Assembly (NCBI GenBank): GCA_947450405.1 | Contig: CANFVI010000038.1 | Coordinates: 1-11,696 of the forward strand | DNA length: 11,696 nucleotides | Direction of reading: 5' to 3' | From: Flavobacteriales bacterium | GTDB lineage: Bacteria; Bacteroidota; Bacteroidia; NS11-12g; UBA955 | In this document: in pieces, positions 1 through 8,300 of the stretch | How positions within the stretch are numbered: position 1 is the stretch's first letter | Layout of the letters: each line of letters begins with the position of its first letter | Program-made: the position numbers and the translations under genes | The notes under the pieces: model-generated | What the model saw: the letters and a program-made list of their open reading frames with translations, nothing else | Told to the model about the DNA's origin: nothing | Databases searched by the model: none

Positions 1-1016
1 CTAAATTTGATTATTTTAAAAGAATTTCCTCTAAAACCAATTCGATCTTGTAAAAAGAAAATGGGGCCTTTTGAATCCATTTTTACAAAAAATGCAATTA
101 ATAACAAAATAGGAGATAGGCAAACTAAGGCAATAAATGAAATGAAAATATCCATGCCGCGTTTGATGAATTTTTGCCAATACGGCATAACTTCAAAATC
201 TACCTCAGCAAGCATAGTCCCTAAAATATTATTCATTTTTACCATACCCAAAACCAAATTATATTCATTGGGTAGCATTTTTAAATGAATTTCTTCATTT
301 TGTATGATATCGATAATTTGAGGAACATATTCAGACTCATCAGGTTCATTGCAAAGAATGATATCTTCAATGTCGTAATCTTTTATTTGTTTGGGCAAAG
401 AATTCCAATTTCCAATAACATCAAGTTTGATATTACCTGCATCTGCTAAATTTTGTTCTGTAATTTGAACAAATCCTTTGATATTGAATCCTTCCCAAAC
501 CTTGGCAGTTTCAAGGTCTGATATGAGGTGTATTGCTTTGGGCCCAGTTCCAATAAGTAAAGTATTATAGCCCCATTTTTTACTTCTAATTTTATGAATG
601 GTATAGGTTGAGTTGATTAATCTAAAAATTAATGTAGTGAAAAAATGAAATCCAAATAAAACTGCCAATGAACTGTAGTAATCATAGTAATTTGATACGC
701 TATCATCAAGAATCAAAGCAAAAAATAAAATAATTACACCCAATAAACTATTCCCGAAAGTGTTTTCAAGTTCAACCAATCTCGATCTACGCAATATGTG
801 TTGGTAATAACCAGACATGGCATAAAGCATTACCCAAAAGAGAGGAATAATGATTAGTCCTGCATATAGTTTAATGTCTTGATTGACTGGTATGGTATAA
901 CCATGTTTTACAGCTTCTACATAGTTCTTCCTATATAAAAACAAAACCAACCAACTAAAAGAAGCCGCTAGCCAATCAAAAAAAACATGCCAAAATATTC
1001 TGAATCTTTTACGCAT
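1..1016 (-). CDS. Polyprenyl-phosphate glycosylphosphotransferase (initiating sugar transferase), C-terminus cut off by window edge
   Basis: Members of this family move a sugar-1-phosphate from a nucleotide sugar onto undecaprenyl phosphate in the inner membrane, the first step of exopolysaccharide or O-antigen assembly. The 338 visible residues show four hydrophobic segments (about 7-28, 50-68, 89-104, 114-133). A soluble Rossmann-like CoA-binding domain follows (about 150-255, with LLIGTGPKA). Then comes the start of the catalytic bacterial sugar transferase domain (from about 280): KRGMDIFISF, a hydrophobic re-entrant segment with SP at 301-302, then KMDSKGPIFFLQDRIG at 312-327, and the reading stops at KIIKF. 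The KFRSM motif normally comes next, so perhaps 110-130 residues lie beyond base 1. The ATG at 1016 immediately follows the TAA of the lipoprotein gene, which suggests translational coupling. The sugar specificity (WcaJ-, WbaP- or PglC-like) cannot be told. Confidence 0.9.
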   Translation of the reverse strand, partial: MRKRFRIFWHVFFDWLAASFSWLVLFLYRKNYVEAVKHGYTIPVNQDIKLYAGLIIIPLFWVMLYAMSGYYQHILRRSRLVELENTFGNSLLGVIILFFALILDDSVSNYYDYYSSLAVLFGFHFFTTLIFRLINSTYTIHKIRSKKWGYNTLLIGTGPKAIHLISDLETAKVWEGFNIKGFVQITEQNLADAGNIKLDVIGNWNSLPKQIKDYDIEDIILCNEPDESEYVPQIIDIIQNEEIHLKMLPNEYNLVLGMVKMNNILGTMLAEVDFEVMPYWQKFIKRGMDIFISFIALVCLSPILLLIAFFVKMDSKGPIFFLQDRIGFRGNSFKIIKF

Positions 1017-1910
1017 TTAGTTCAAATGAGATAAACGGATATTATCAAATAATATTTCATGTGATCCAGAAAAAGAAGCAGATTTATCTATACTGTAAAT
1101 TATTTGGAAAGTTGTACCTGCAGCTTGACCTTGTATGTCGTATATTAAATCTATGTAAAATCTTTTCCAAACGCTACCCGTGGGATTAATTACCAAGTAG
1201 GGTACATATTCATTGCCATTTGTTGGGCTATTTCTTTTAAGTGCCACCTGAATTGGCAAATCAGTTTTTACATCAAATTCAAAATAAACACTTACACCAT
1301 CAAGAGGTAAGTTTTTAAACACATCAAAACAACCCAAATCCATCGATTTGAAACTATCAATATTTTCAAAAGTTGCAGCAAAGCATTTGGTATTGCCGCT
1401 AAATCTGTTGTTCAGTGCAAATGGTCTACTCACGATTTCCGTTGTATCACCTTTCTTAAGTGATATTGGAATCAGTGTTGAAGTGTTGTTTTGGAAATCT
1501 TCTTGCCAAAGTATTTTCGCTTTGTTTCGATATACCAATTTTGGCGTAAAATTGGTGGTATTATTTCTTGAAAGAGTGATAAAAGTATCAAGTGGATTTA
1601 AAACCAAATAATTTCCATATGTTTGACTACTTCCATTGAGTTTTACATACGGTGCAAAAATGAAGTTATTTTTACCTTCGGCATCAAGAGGGATTTGCGA
1701 AGGAACGGGATAAGTGCCTAAAAATTGCTTATTTTGATAAAGTTGGAAAGTGGTAATTTGTTGAACGTTGTTTCCGCCAATACTACTTGCATCAACATTT
1801 AAACTGTCAATTTTTAGATAGGATGGAATGAAATTTTTCTCAGTATGACATCCCTCAAAAGTTATTAAAACTAATAAAGAGATAATTGCGATTTTTATAT
1901 GCTTTCGCAT
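1017..1910 (-). CDS. Secreted lipoprotein with probable jelly-roll C-terminal half, function unknown
   Basis: A 297-residue protein with a short basic N-terminus, a hydrophobic stretch (about 5-18) and a Cys at 21 in the context TFEGC. This looks like a lipoprotein signal, although F and E before the GC are not classical lipobox residues, so anchoring is likely rather than certain. Residues 50-105 resemble a small beta domain (FQLYQNKQFLGTYPVP, then LDAEGKNNFIFAPYVKLNG) of a kind I have seen in uncharacterised Bacteroidota lipoproteins. From about 134 (ILWQEDF) to the end (ILFDNIRLSHL) the alternating strands and the closing FDNIRL read like a galactose-binding or carbohydrate-binding jelly roll; this is inferred from pattern only. 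Its stop codon touches the start of the glycosylphosphotransferase gene, so it probably acts at the cell surface in the same polysaccharide process. No catalytic motif is visible. Confidence 0.8.
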   Translation of the reverse strand: MRKHIKIAIISLLVLITFEGCHTEKNFIPSYLKIDSLNVDASSIGGNNVQQITTFQLYQNKQFLGTYPVPSQIPLDAEGKNNFIFAPYVKLNGSSQTYGNYLVLNPLDTFITLSRNNTTNFTPKLVYRNKAKILWQEDFQNNTSTLIPISLKKGDTTEIVSRPFALNNRFSGNTKCFAATFENIDSFKSMDLGCFDVFKNLPLDGVSVYFEFDVKTDLPIQVALKRNSPTNGNEYVPYLVINPTGSVWKRFYIDLIYDIQGQAAGTTFQIIYSIDKSASFSGSHEILFDNIRLSHLN

Positions 1911-1915
1911 AAATA

Positions 1916-1923
1916 CAAAAGTA
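1916..1923 (-). promoter_or_regulatory. Possible -7 element (TACTTTTG) just ahead of the lipoprotein gene
   Basis: On the minus strand this octamer fits the Bacteroidota -7 consensus TAnnTTTG. It ends only five bases before the ATG at 1910, so transcription would start at or very near the start codon and give a leaderless or near-leaderless message. No TTTG lies 19-21 bases upstream. A chance match is quite possible in AT-rich DNA, and the gene may simply be read from the upstream oxidoreductase-like gene. Confidence 0.25.
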
Positions 1924-1971
1924 CATTTAAAATGTTGTAAATGGAATTTCTGACGAATAATTTACAATCAC

Positions 1972-2940
1972 CTATACCGCTTGGTATCGGCGTTTTACCT
2001 TTTCACAAATAGTTTCACAAATAATGGCAACTGTTTCTAAGTGGTCTAACCCATTTAGTGGGCTTAAATTTTTATCAATATTCTCGAAAAAATTACGCAA
2101 TTCCATACGTTTCACATCATAAGGCATGATATTTCTATCGATAGAAATAAATTGTTGTATATCAGAACTTTGATGTGGGTTTAAGTCTATATTTAGCGAC
2201 AATTGGTCTGTGTTTGAAGCCAATCGATATTCCATTAATTGATTTTCATGAAAATCAATATGAAACAACTTTTCATGTTGAAATACTCTCAATTTATGGG
2301 TGTTTTCTTCAATTGCTCTGCCTAAAGAAATATGACAAATTGCATCATTGTCGTATTCTATGTGAATGTTTAATAAATCGGTATGCTCACCAAATAAAAA
2401 CATGGGACGTGCAGAGATACTGCGGATATTACTTCCAATAATTCTATTAATCAAATCTAATTCTTGAGCCAGCTGATTAAAAATCCACTGATTGAATTCT
2501 CCAGTTTTTGGTGCTTGACAGTGTTTTTCAAGTTTGATAAATCTGGGTTTTTTAAGGTATTGGAGGGACGTAGTAAAAAGAGGGAGACTATATAAGGTAT
2601 TTCCAAATTGAAAAATGGTTTCAGATTCCATTCTCAATTTTTGAAGTGTATCTAATTCATGTGCTGACCAATTTCTATAACCATCAATAAAAATATTTTT
2701 GCCAAATTTCATCATTTGGCAAATCACATCGAATGATACATTTTTTACTTGGTTACCAATAATGAAATTATCGCCTGTTTGGATGATTTCCAAAATTTTA
2801 ATAAAATCACCAAACATATTATAATTTAATGAATCATCGGGATCAATATATCCCTTTAATTGAACATCCTTTGAATCTCTTAATAAAGCAGCATATTCGT
2901 CGACCGATTTATTTGATCCAAGAATGATTGTTTTTTTCAT
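1972..2940 (-). CDS. Gfo/Idh/MocA-fold protein, probably catalytically inactive
   Basis: A 322-residue protein counted from the Met at 2940. An ATG at 2994 is also in frame, but its 18 extra residues look non-coding and reach into the divergent gap. The overall pattern follows Gfo/Idh/MocA oxidoreductases: an N-terminal beta strand, KGYIDPDD (29-36), GKNIFIDGY (80-88) where the family has GKHVFIEKP, FGNTLYSLP (112-120) for VGHVERFNP, PRFIKLEKH (132-140), a helix at 153-166 for DLMIHDIDL, and IHIEYDNDAICHISLGR (192-208). The key positions are changed. The glycine-rich NAD motif is replaced by LGSNKSVDEY (7-16), the catalytic Lys of EKP by Gly87, and the His-Asp pair by Gln159-Glu160. The frame is open and undamaged, so this looks like a retained non-enzymatic paralogue rather than a decaying gene. 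It lies 61 bases upstream of the lipoprotein gene. The fold assignment is from remembered family patterns. Confidence 0.72.
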   Translation of the reverse strand: MKKTIILGSNKSVDEYAALLRDSKDVQLKGYIDPDDSLNYNMFGDFIKILEIIQTGDNFIIGNQVKNVSFDVICQMMKFGKNIFIDGYRNWSAHELDTLQKLRMESETIFQFGNTLYSLPLFTTSLQYLKKPRFIKLEKHCQAPKTGEFNQWIFNQLAQELDLINRIIGSNIRSISARPMFLFGEHTDLLNIHIEYDNDAICHISLGRAIEENTHKLRVFQHEKLFHIDFHENQLMEYRLASNTDQLSLNIDLNPHQSSDIQQFISIDRNIMPYDVKRMELRNFFENIDKNLSPLNGLDHLETVAIICETICEKVKRRYQAV

Positions 2941-2954
2941 TTGTGATATATGGT

Positions 2955-2962
2955 TAATTTTG
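2955..2962 (+). promoter_or_regulatory. Candidate -7 element (TAATTTTG) for pcm
   Basis: The octamer matches TAnnTTTG inside the 80-base divergent gap and would give a leader of about 50 bases before the ATG at 3021. No clean TTTG box is found at the usual 19-21 base distance upstream, so the assignment is tentative. Confidence 0.35.
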
Positions 2963-3020
2963 CAGCGCCAACAAATTTTTGATTTTATTATCATTAATAA
3001 AACAAGGCATTCTTAACACC

Positions 3021-3692
3021 ATGTTTACAAACCTAGATAGAACCGATACTTTAGTGCATCAAGGCAAGCGAAAAAGACTCGTGGAAGAGCTAATCAAAAA
3101 AGGCATCAATAACCCGTTAGTCCTTGATTCTATAAGGGTTGTGCCACGACATTGGTTTTTCCCAAAAGATTTTGAACAATTTGCTTATAGAGATGCTGCC
3201 TTTCCAATAGACCATGGACAAACAATTTCCCAGCCATATACAGTTGCATTTCAATCTCAATTAATTGATATTAAAGAAAATAGTCGAGTTTTAGAGATAG
3301 GGACGGGTAGTGGATACCAAGCCGCAATTTTAGCAAAAATAGGGGTTGAATTGTATAGTATAGAATACATCAAGCCTTTGTTAGAGCAAGCTGCATCAAT
3401 TTTAACCGAAATTAATCCTCAAATCAAATTATTTCATGGAGATGGTAGTTTGGGATTGTCCAAATATGCACCATTCGACGCAATTATTGTTACGGCGGGA
3501 GCTCCTATTGTACCGGAAACTTTAAAATTGCAACTAAAAATTGGTGGTAGATTGGTAATTCCTGTTGGAAATGAAAAAGAAAACCAGGAAATGCTAAGAA
3601 TCACGAGAATTTCTGAAACACACTTTAATCAAGAAAACTTTGGAGATTTTAAATTTGTTCCCTTGAAAGGTAAGCAAGGTTGGGAAATTTGA
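3021..3692 (+). CDS. pcm: Protein-L-isoaspartate(D-aspartate) O-methyltransferase
   Basis: This cytoplasmic repair enzyme transfers a methyl group from S-adenosylmethionine to the carboxylate of L-isoaspartyl residues in aged proteins, starting their conversion back to aspartate. The 223 residues carry KRKRLVEELIKKGI near the N-terminus (16-29), the active-site loop TISQPY with Ser70, SAM-binding motif I VLEIGTGSGYQ (90-100), the acidic strand end SIEY (113-116), GDGSLGL (140-146), FDAIIVTAGAP (152-162) and the C-terminal FVPLKGKQGW (212-221). Length and motif order are typical. I chose the ATG at 3021 because the in-frame ATG at 2979 adds 14 residues not usual for the family and overlaps the candidate promoter region. 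The gene is divergent from the oxidoreductase-like gene, and its TGA directly abuts the stop codon of the convergent aminopeptidase gene, so there is no room for a terminator between them. Confidence 0.96.
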   Translation: MFTNLDRTDTLVHQGKRKRLVEELIKKGINNPLVLDSIRVVPRHWFFPKDFEQFAYRDAAFPIDHGQTISQPYTVAFQSQLIDIKENSRVLEIGTGSGYQAAILAKIGVELYSIEYIKPLLEQAASILTEINPQIKLFHGDGSLGLSKYAPFDAIIVTAGAPIVPETLKLQLKIGGRLVIPVGNEKENQEMLRITRISETHFNQENFGDFKFVPLKGKQGWEI

Positions 3693-4973
3693 TTACGAAT
3701 TCATGATGGATTCAATTTCATCAATTTCGGTTGGATAACCTTCCATCAAATCAATCACTCCGTTTTCAGTTAGAATTACATCATTTTCAATTCTCACACC
3801 AATTCCTTCTTCTTGGATATAGATACCGGGTTCAACCGTTAAAACACTTCCCAATTGCATAGGTTCAAAACGGTGCATTACGTCGTGAACATCAAGTCCT
3901 AAATGGTGGCTGGTACCATGCATGTAATATTTCAAAAACGATTTTGGATTTTCTTTTAATTCTTTGGTAGTTAATAGATTAATATCGACAAGTTTTTCAG
4001 ACATGAATTCACAAACTTGAGCGTGATAGTCAGGAATAGATACGCCAGCTTTTAACAATGTTTTCGCTTTCTTTTGAACTGCCAATACCGCATTATAAAC
4101 TTCTGCCTGACGCTTTGAGAATTTACCGTTTACTGGAATGCAACGAGATAAATCACCATTGTAATTGGCGTATTCTGCGCCGAAATCTAACAATAATAAA
4201 TCACCGTCTTTACATTGCTTGTTGTTTTCTATGTAATGCAAAACGCAAGCACTTTTTCCACTTCCAATAATCGGATCAAAAGCAAACCCACGACTTTTAT
4301 TTCTAATAAATTCGTGAATAAGTTCTGCTTCTATTTCGTATTCCCAAACACCAGGTTTAACAAATTTTAGTAATCTTTCAAATCCTAATTTTGTAATTCT
4401 TATTGCTTCTTTTAAAAGTTCAATTTCTTCAGGTTCTTTAACCATTCTAATGTTTGCCAAAATAGGGGCACTTCTTTTGATTTGATGTGCTGGATATTTT
4501 GCAATTATTTCTTTCGTAAATCTCAAATTTGAATAAGAAACTTTATCCGTAAAGCGGTCATTTTCATTGAGATTTACATAAATATTTTCTGCAAGTAAAA
4601 TAGCAGAATGTATTGTTTTCCAAAATTCATGAAACCAAAAAACACTAGAAACTCCTGAAACAGCAAATACATCATTTGGCATGAGTCTAGCACCATCCCA
4701 AATTGCTATTTGCTCAGATGTTTCTTTTACAAATATCATTTCTTTGTACATTGGATTAGGCGAATCAGGAAATAGAACCAAAATGGTATCTTCTTGATCA
4801 ACACCGGTTAAATAAAACAAATCCGATTGTTGTTTGAAAGTGAAATAGGCATCCCCATTTCTAGGCATTTCGTCATTGCTATGAAATACCGCAATAGAAC
4901 CAGGAGCCATTTTATGAGCGAATTTTTGGCGATTTTTTACAAATAAAGTGGAGTTAATTCTGTCGTATTTCAT
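3693..4973 (-). CDS. pepP: Xaa-Pro aminopeptidase (aminopeptidase P, M24B family)
   Basis: This metallopeptidase removes the N-terminal residue from peptides whose second residue is proline, in cytoplasmic peptide turnover. The 426-residue protein has an N-terminal creatinase-like domain (about 1-175, with DLFYLTGVDQEDTILVLFP) and a C-terminal pita-bread domain. All five expected dimetal ligands are present: Asp263 and Asp274 (LDFGAEY...GDLSR), His356 (MHGTSHHLGLDVHD), Glu381 (TVEPG) and Glu396 (RIEND). His352 and His363 match the other conserved active-site histidines, and the length fits bacterial aminopeptidase P. The start at 4973 gives the usual opening for this family. The TAA is directly adjacent to the pcm stop on the opposite strand. 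The symbol follows homology; some Bacteroidota carry several M24B paralogues, so another family member is possible. Confidence 0.94.
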   Translation of the reverse strand: MKYDRINSTLFVKNRQKFAHKMAPGSIAVFHSNDEMPRNGDAYFTFKQQSDLFYLTGVDQEDTILVLFPDSPNPMYKEMIFVKETSEQIAIWDGARLMPNDVFAVSGVSSVFWFHEFWKTIHSAILLAENIYVNLNENDRFTDKVSYSNLRFTKEIIAKYPAHQIKRSAPILANIRMVKEPEEIELLKEAIRITKLGFERLLKFVKPGVWEYEIEAELIHEFIRNKSRGFAFDPIIGSGKSACVLHYIENNKQCKDGDLLLLDFGAEYANYNGDLSRCIPVNGKFSKRQAEVYNAVLAVQKKAKTLLKAGVSIPDYHAQVCEFMSEKLVDINLLTTKELKENPKSFLKYYMHGTSHHLGLDVHDVMHRFEPMQLGSVLTVEPGIYIQEEGIGVRIENDVILTENGVIDLMEGYPTEIDEIESIMNS

Positions 4974-4994
4974 TTTTTTGTCAAATAGATCTCA

Positions 4995-5002
4995 CAAAAA
5001 TA
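4995..5002 (-). promoter_or_regulatory. Candidate -7 element (TATTTTTG) for pepP
   Basis: The minus-strand octamer matches TAnnTTTG 21 bases ahead of the pepP ATG, which would give a leader of roughly 15 bases. No TTTG is present at the proper upstream distance. It has the same sequence as the -7 box of the divergent giant gene. Support is positional plus the single motif. Confidence 0.3.
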
Positions 5003-5054
5003 GTAAACACAAGCTGTAAATTTTATGGATTCAATAAATAATTGAAATTTAACC

Positions 5055-5088
5055 TTGTGAATCAATTGTTTAAGCAATTGATTCACAA
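5055..5088. repeat. Perfect 14-bp inverted repeat with 6-base spacer
   Basis: Arms TTGTGAATCAATTG (5055-5068) and CAATTGATTCACAA (5075-5088) are exact reverse complements around TTTAAG. Neither strand has a run of T after the second arm, and the site lies in a divergent promoter region about 80 bases ahead of pepP and 230 ahead of the giant gene. A protein-binding operator or a structured leader is therefore more likely than a terminator. The regulator is unknown. Confidence 0.7.
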
Positions 5089-5223
5089 TTGATTATTTAT
5101 AAAATTCTTAAATTGATTTATTAATAAAGAAAATAAAAGCATAATAAAAGGAGATCTGCAATGATATTTCGCTGCTGAATTTTCTAAATTTCTTTTTGAA
5201 ATAAGGGGATTGAATTATTTTTT

Positions 5224-5255
5224 TTTGGAATAAAGACACAAAACATTTATTTTTG
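5224..5255 (+). promoter_or_regulatory. Bacteroidota-type promoter for the giant surface protein gene
   Basis: TTTG at 5224-5227, a 20-base spacer, then TATTTTTG at 5248-5255 fit the TTTG / TAnnTTTG architecture of the Bacteroidota housekeeping sigma factor. The predicted start lies near 5260, leaving a leader of about 55 bases with no Shine-Dalgarno but an A-rich stretch directly before the ATG at 5317, as is common in this phylum. Confidence 0.65.
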
Positions 5256-5316
5256 AGGCAACACTTTTTATTTAATAAGTGTCAATATAACAAACAACAT
5301 AAAAAACAGTCAAAAT

Positions 5317-8300
5317 ATGAAAAGAATTTTACAAATTTTTTTAATTATTGTAGCAACTTTAACGTCAAAAGACATTAAAGCATCTCATATGATGGGAGCG
5401 GACATGTCTTATCAATGTCTAGGTAATGGCAAATACAAAATAATTGCCAAAGTATATAGAGATTGTAGAGGAATTAATTTGGATAATCCCACGTTTGGAG
5501 CTTATGCAGGTGTAAATGGTTCAAATGGTTGTGGTTCAGTTAACCCTGGTACTTTAACAAGAACATCTATTCGAGATGTAACTACCCGTTGTTCATCTGC
5601 AAACAGTCCGTGTAACCCTAAAAATACATACAATACGGGTAAGGGGGTAGAAGAACATACTTTTGAGATTACTGTTGATTTTTCCAAGTCACCGTTGAGC
5701 GGATTTGTTAATAAAAGTACATGTTGTGAAGTTACATTTTATGTAGCTCAGTGTTGTAGAAATGGTAATATTACTACTGGTCCTGCAGGTAACGACTTTT
5801 ATAGTACTTGTATGATTAACATTTGTAACTTGAAAAAATGTGTCAATAAATGTAATAGTTCACCATCCTTAACAAACGATCCAGTAGGATTTTTATGTTG
5901 TAACATTCCTTGGTATTACAATAATGGTGCATTAGATACTGTAGATTATGATTCAATCTCTTACAGATTGGTATATGGTTTAACTGCTATTCCATCTTCA
6001 ACAGTTTCCTACTCTAGTCCTTTTACCTATACTTATCCAATGACTCCATTTTGTGTGCCACCAACAACAATTAAGTGTACGCCGAATCCTAGTACTAATC
6101 CGCCTCGTGGATTTTATTTTGACACAGCGAATGGAGATATTATTGTAACACCTACAAAATGCGATGAGGTCCCCATTATAGTCATAGAGCAGACGGAGTG
6201 GCGAGCCGATAGTGCGTCAGGTAAATACATAGTCGTCGGGCGAACGCGGCGAGATATGCAGATGTGGGTTTTAGATGATTGTGGTTACAATAAGCCACCA
6301 GTAATCAACGGACCGTTTAGTTGGATTATTTGTGAAGGTGATAAAATTTGTAAAAAAATTAAAATTACCGATGAAACTTTTACACCATATCAAACTGTTC
6401 CAGATACTGTTGTCGCTAAATGGAATGGTGGTATACCAGGAGCAACCTTTACTGTAGTAGATAAGACTAAGCGTGAAAAAGAATACGAATTTTGTTGGCA
6501 AACAAAACGTGGTCAAGCAAATGAGGTATCTTATTCATTTACTGTCGCTGCTACTGATCAACACTGTACGCCTCCTGTAATTTCAATTCGTAGTTTCAAG
6601 GTGAAAGTTCAACCTAGAGCGGAAGACGAACGTATTTATACAACAGTTGATAAAGGTGTATTATATGGATACAAAGGTGCCTCATTGGCAAGTGGTAAAT
6701 TAAAGTGCGGTAGATTTTCATTTGCAGCTAAACTTGCAGCAAACTTTAAAGGAAATGCAACCTACCAATGGAGCATTAGAGATTCTGTAGGTAAAAAAGA
6801 ATTGTATTTTAGCGCAAAGAAAACAGATACCCTTACATTCACTAAGGGCGGTAAGTATATCATTGTTCATACAGTGAATAACACTTTCAATTGTCCTACC
6901 ATCTTCAGAGATACGGTAATTTTACCAGAACCACCAAAAGTAGTTTTAGCAACAAAAGATACTTTTGCTTGTATGAATACTTCGATGAAAATTTTGCCAA
7001 AGGTTTCAAATGGTAAGCCTAGTTATAGTTATTATTGGACACGTGTTTCAGTTGATACGGCAAAGAAAATATGGAAAAACGAATACCATGTTTCAGGTGA
7101 TACTTTGGATTATTTAACAATACCAGGAATCAACCGAGATAGCACAATAAGAATTAAAGTGAAAGATGGTGATGGTTGTATTTTTTATGATACCGCTACA
7201 ATATTTGTAAAACCGCTTCCAGTAATTGGATTAGGTCCGGATCAACGTATTTGTACCTATGAAAAAGCCACCTTTGATGCACAGAACAATGATACCGTAA
7301 AATATCTTTGGAATACAGGTGATACAACTCAGAAAATCACTAAGAATAAAGCAGGTGATTACATTGTTAAAGTAATGGAGAAAAGATTCAAATGTATCAT
7401 GTACGATACAGCAAAATTATTTGTAAATGATACCGTTACAGCAATCGCAGGCCCTGACCTTACAATGTGTAACTTACAATCAATTTTAATTGCTGGACAA
7501 CATAAAAACCCGGCATTAACCGCTGTATATAACTGGAAGGATGTTACAAAAAACACCGTCTTAGGTACAAATATGGGTTATACTGTTTCTCCAAAGAACA
7601 CCAATAGTCCAGGAGGTTTGGCACAATTCTTTACATACAGTTTATATGTTACAGTGAAACAAGGTAATCATACTTGTGAAGATTATGATACCATGGTTTT
7701 AAAAGTGAATACATTACCATTTGTTAAATGGGATCCAAAACCATTGAAAGCACAGTGTTTTGCGTATGGTGATATTGAAGTAAACAATTTCTTTAATAGA
7801 GGTAAAGTTTCGGGTGTAAGAATATGGAGTGGTAAACGTTTTGCACCAGATATTTATATTGATAGTATTAACCCTACTCGTCATATGTTCAAAACCACCA
7901 AATTGAATAACGCCACTCAATTGCAAAATGGTAAAAACTTTACAGACAATATATATGGTTGGTATAAAGATACAAACGGTTGTGTGAATGTTGACTCTGT
8001 AACTCAACGTATCAATGGTAATCCAATTCTTGAGTTAACAAATAAAACATATTGCCAAGACAAAGGTGATGCATTTATGGATAGTAGTGTAATTAAACCA
8101 AAAACAAAAGCTGGGGTTAATTTCTTGTGGACTCCACAATTAATGCCAAGTGGTGTTGATTCAGCAAAAATTTTGGTTAATAACAATCCTTTAGGAACGC
8201 CAGATTGGCATTTCTTATTTGGAAGCCCTACAGAAGACTTTTACATGGGTACTTACAAATTCAAACTTTGTATTGAAGATATCCTTACAAAATGTAAAAG

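Larger units (their letters stand above)
4974..5316. other. Divergent intergenic region between pepP and the giant T9SS protein gene
   Basis: 343 very AT-rich bases with no convincing gene. It holds a candidate -7 box for pepP near its left end, a perfect 14-bp inverted repeat around 5055-5088, and a two-box promoter for the plus-strand gene at 5224-5255. A short ACACTT/AAGTGT inverted repeat (5261-5266 and 5277-5282) lies in the predicted 5' leader of the giant gene. Confidence 0.8.

Noticed and set aside
7..288. Open frame on the plus strand near the window start
   Set aside because: It runs antisense to the glycosylphosphotransferase, whose family motifs are clear; the plus-strand translation has no recognisable features.
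1974..1987. ATACC/GGTAT short hairpin at the end of the oxidoreductase-like gene
   Set aside because: Only five base pairs and no following T-run, so it is not a credible terminator.
2941..2994. N-terminal extension of the oxidoreductase-like protein from the ATG at 2994
   Set aside because: The extra 18 residues precede the first beta strand of the fold, look unlike coding sequence and would fill most of the divergent promoter gap; the Met at 2940 fits the family better.
2979..3020. N-terminal extension of pcm from the ATG at 2979
   Set aside because: Family members normally begin only a short distance before the KRKRLVEEL segment, as given by the ATG at 3021.
5148..5178. A strong AAGGAG seven bases ahead of an ATG, opening a five-codon frame (MIFRC then C and stop region)
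   Set aside because: The frame ends almost at once at TGA (5176-5178), it lies upstream of the only convincing plus-strand promoter, and Shine-Dalgarno sites are not a good guide in this phylum.
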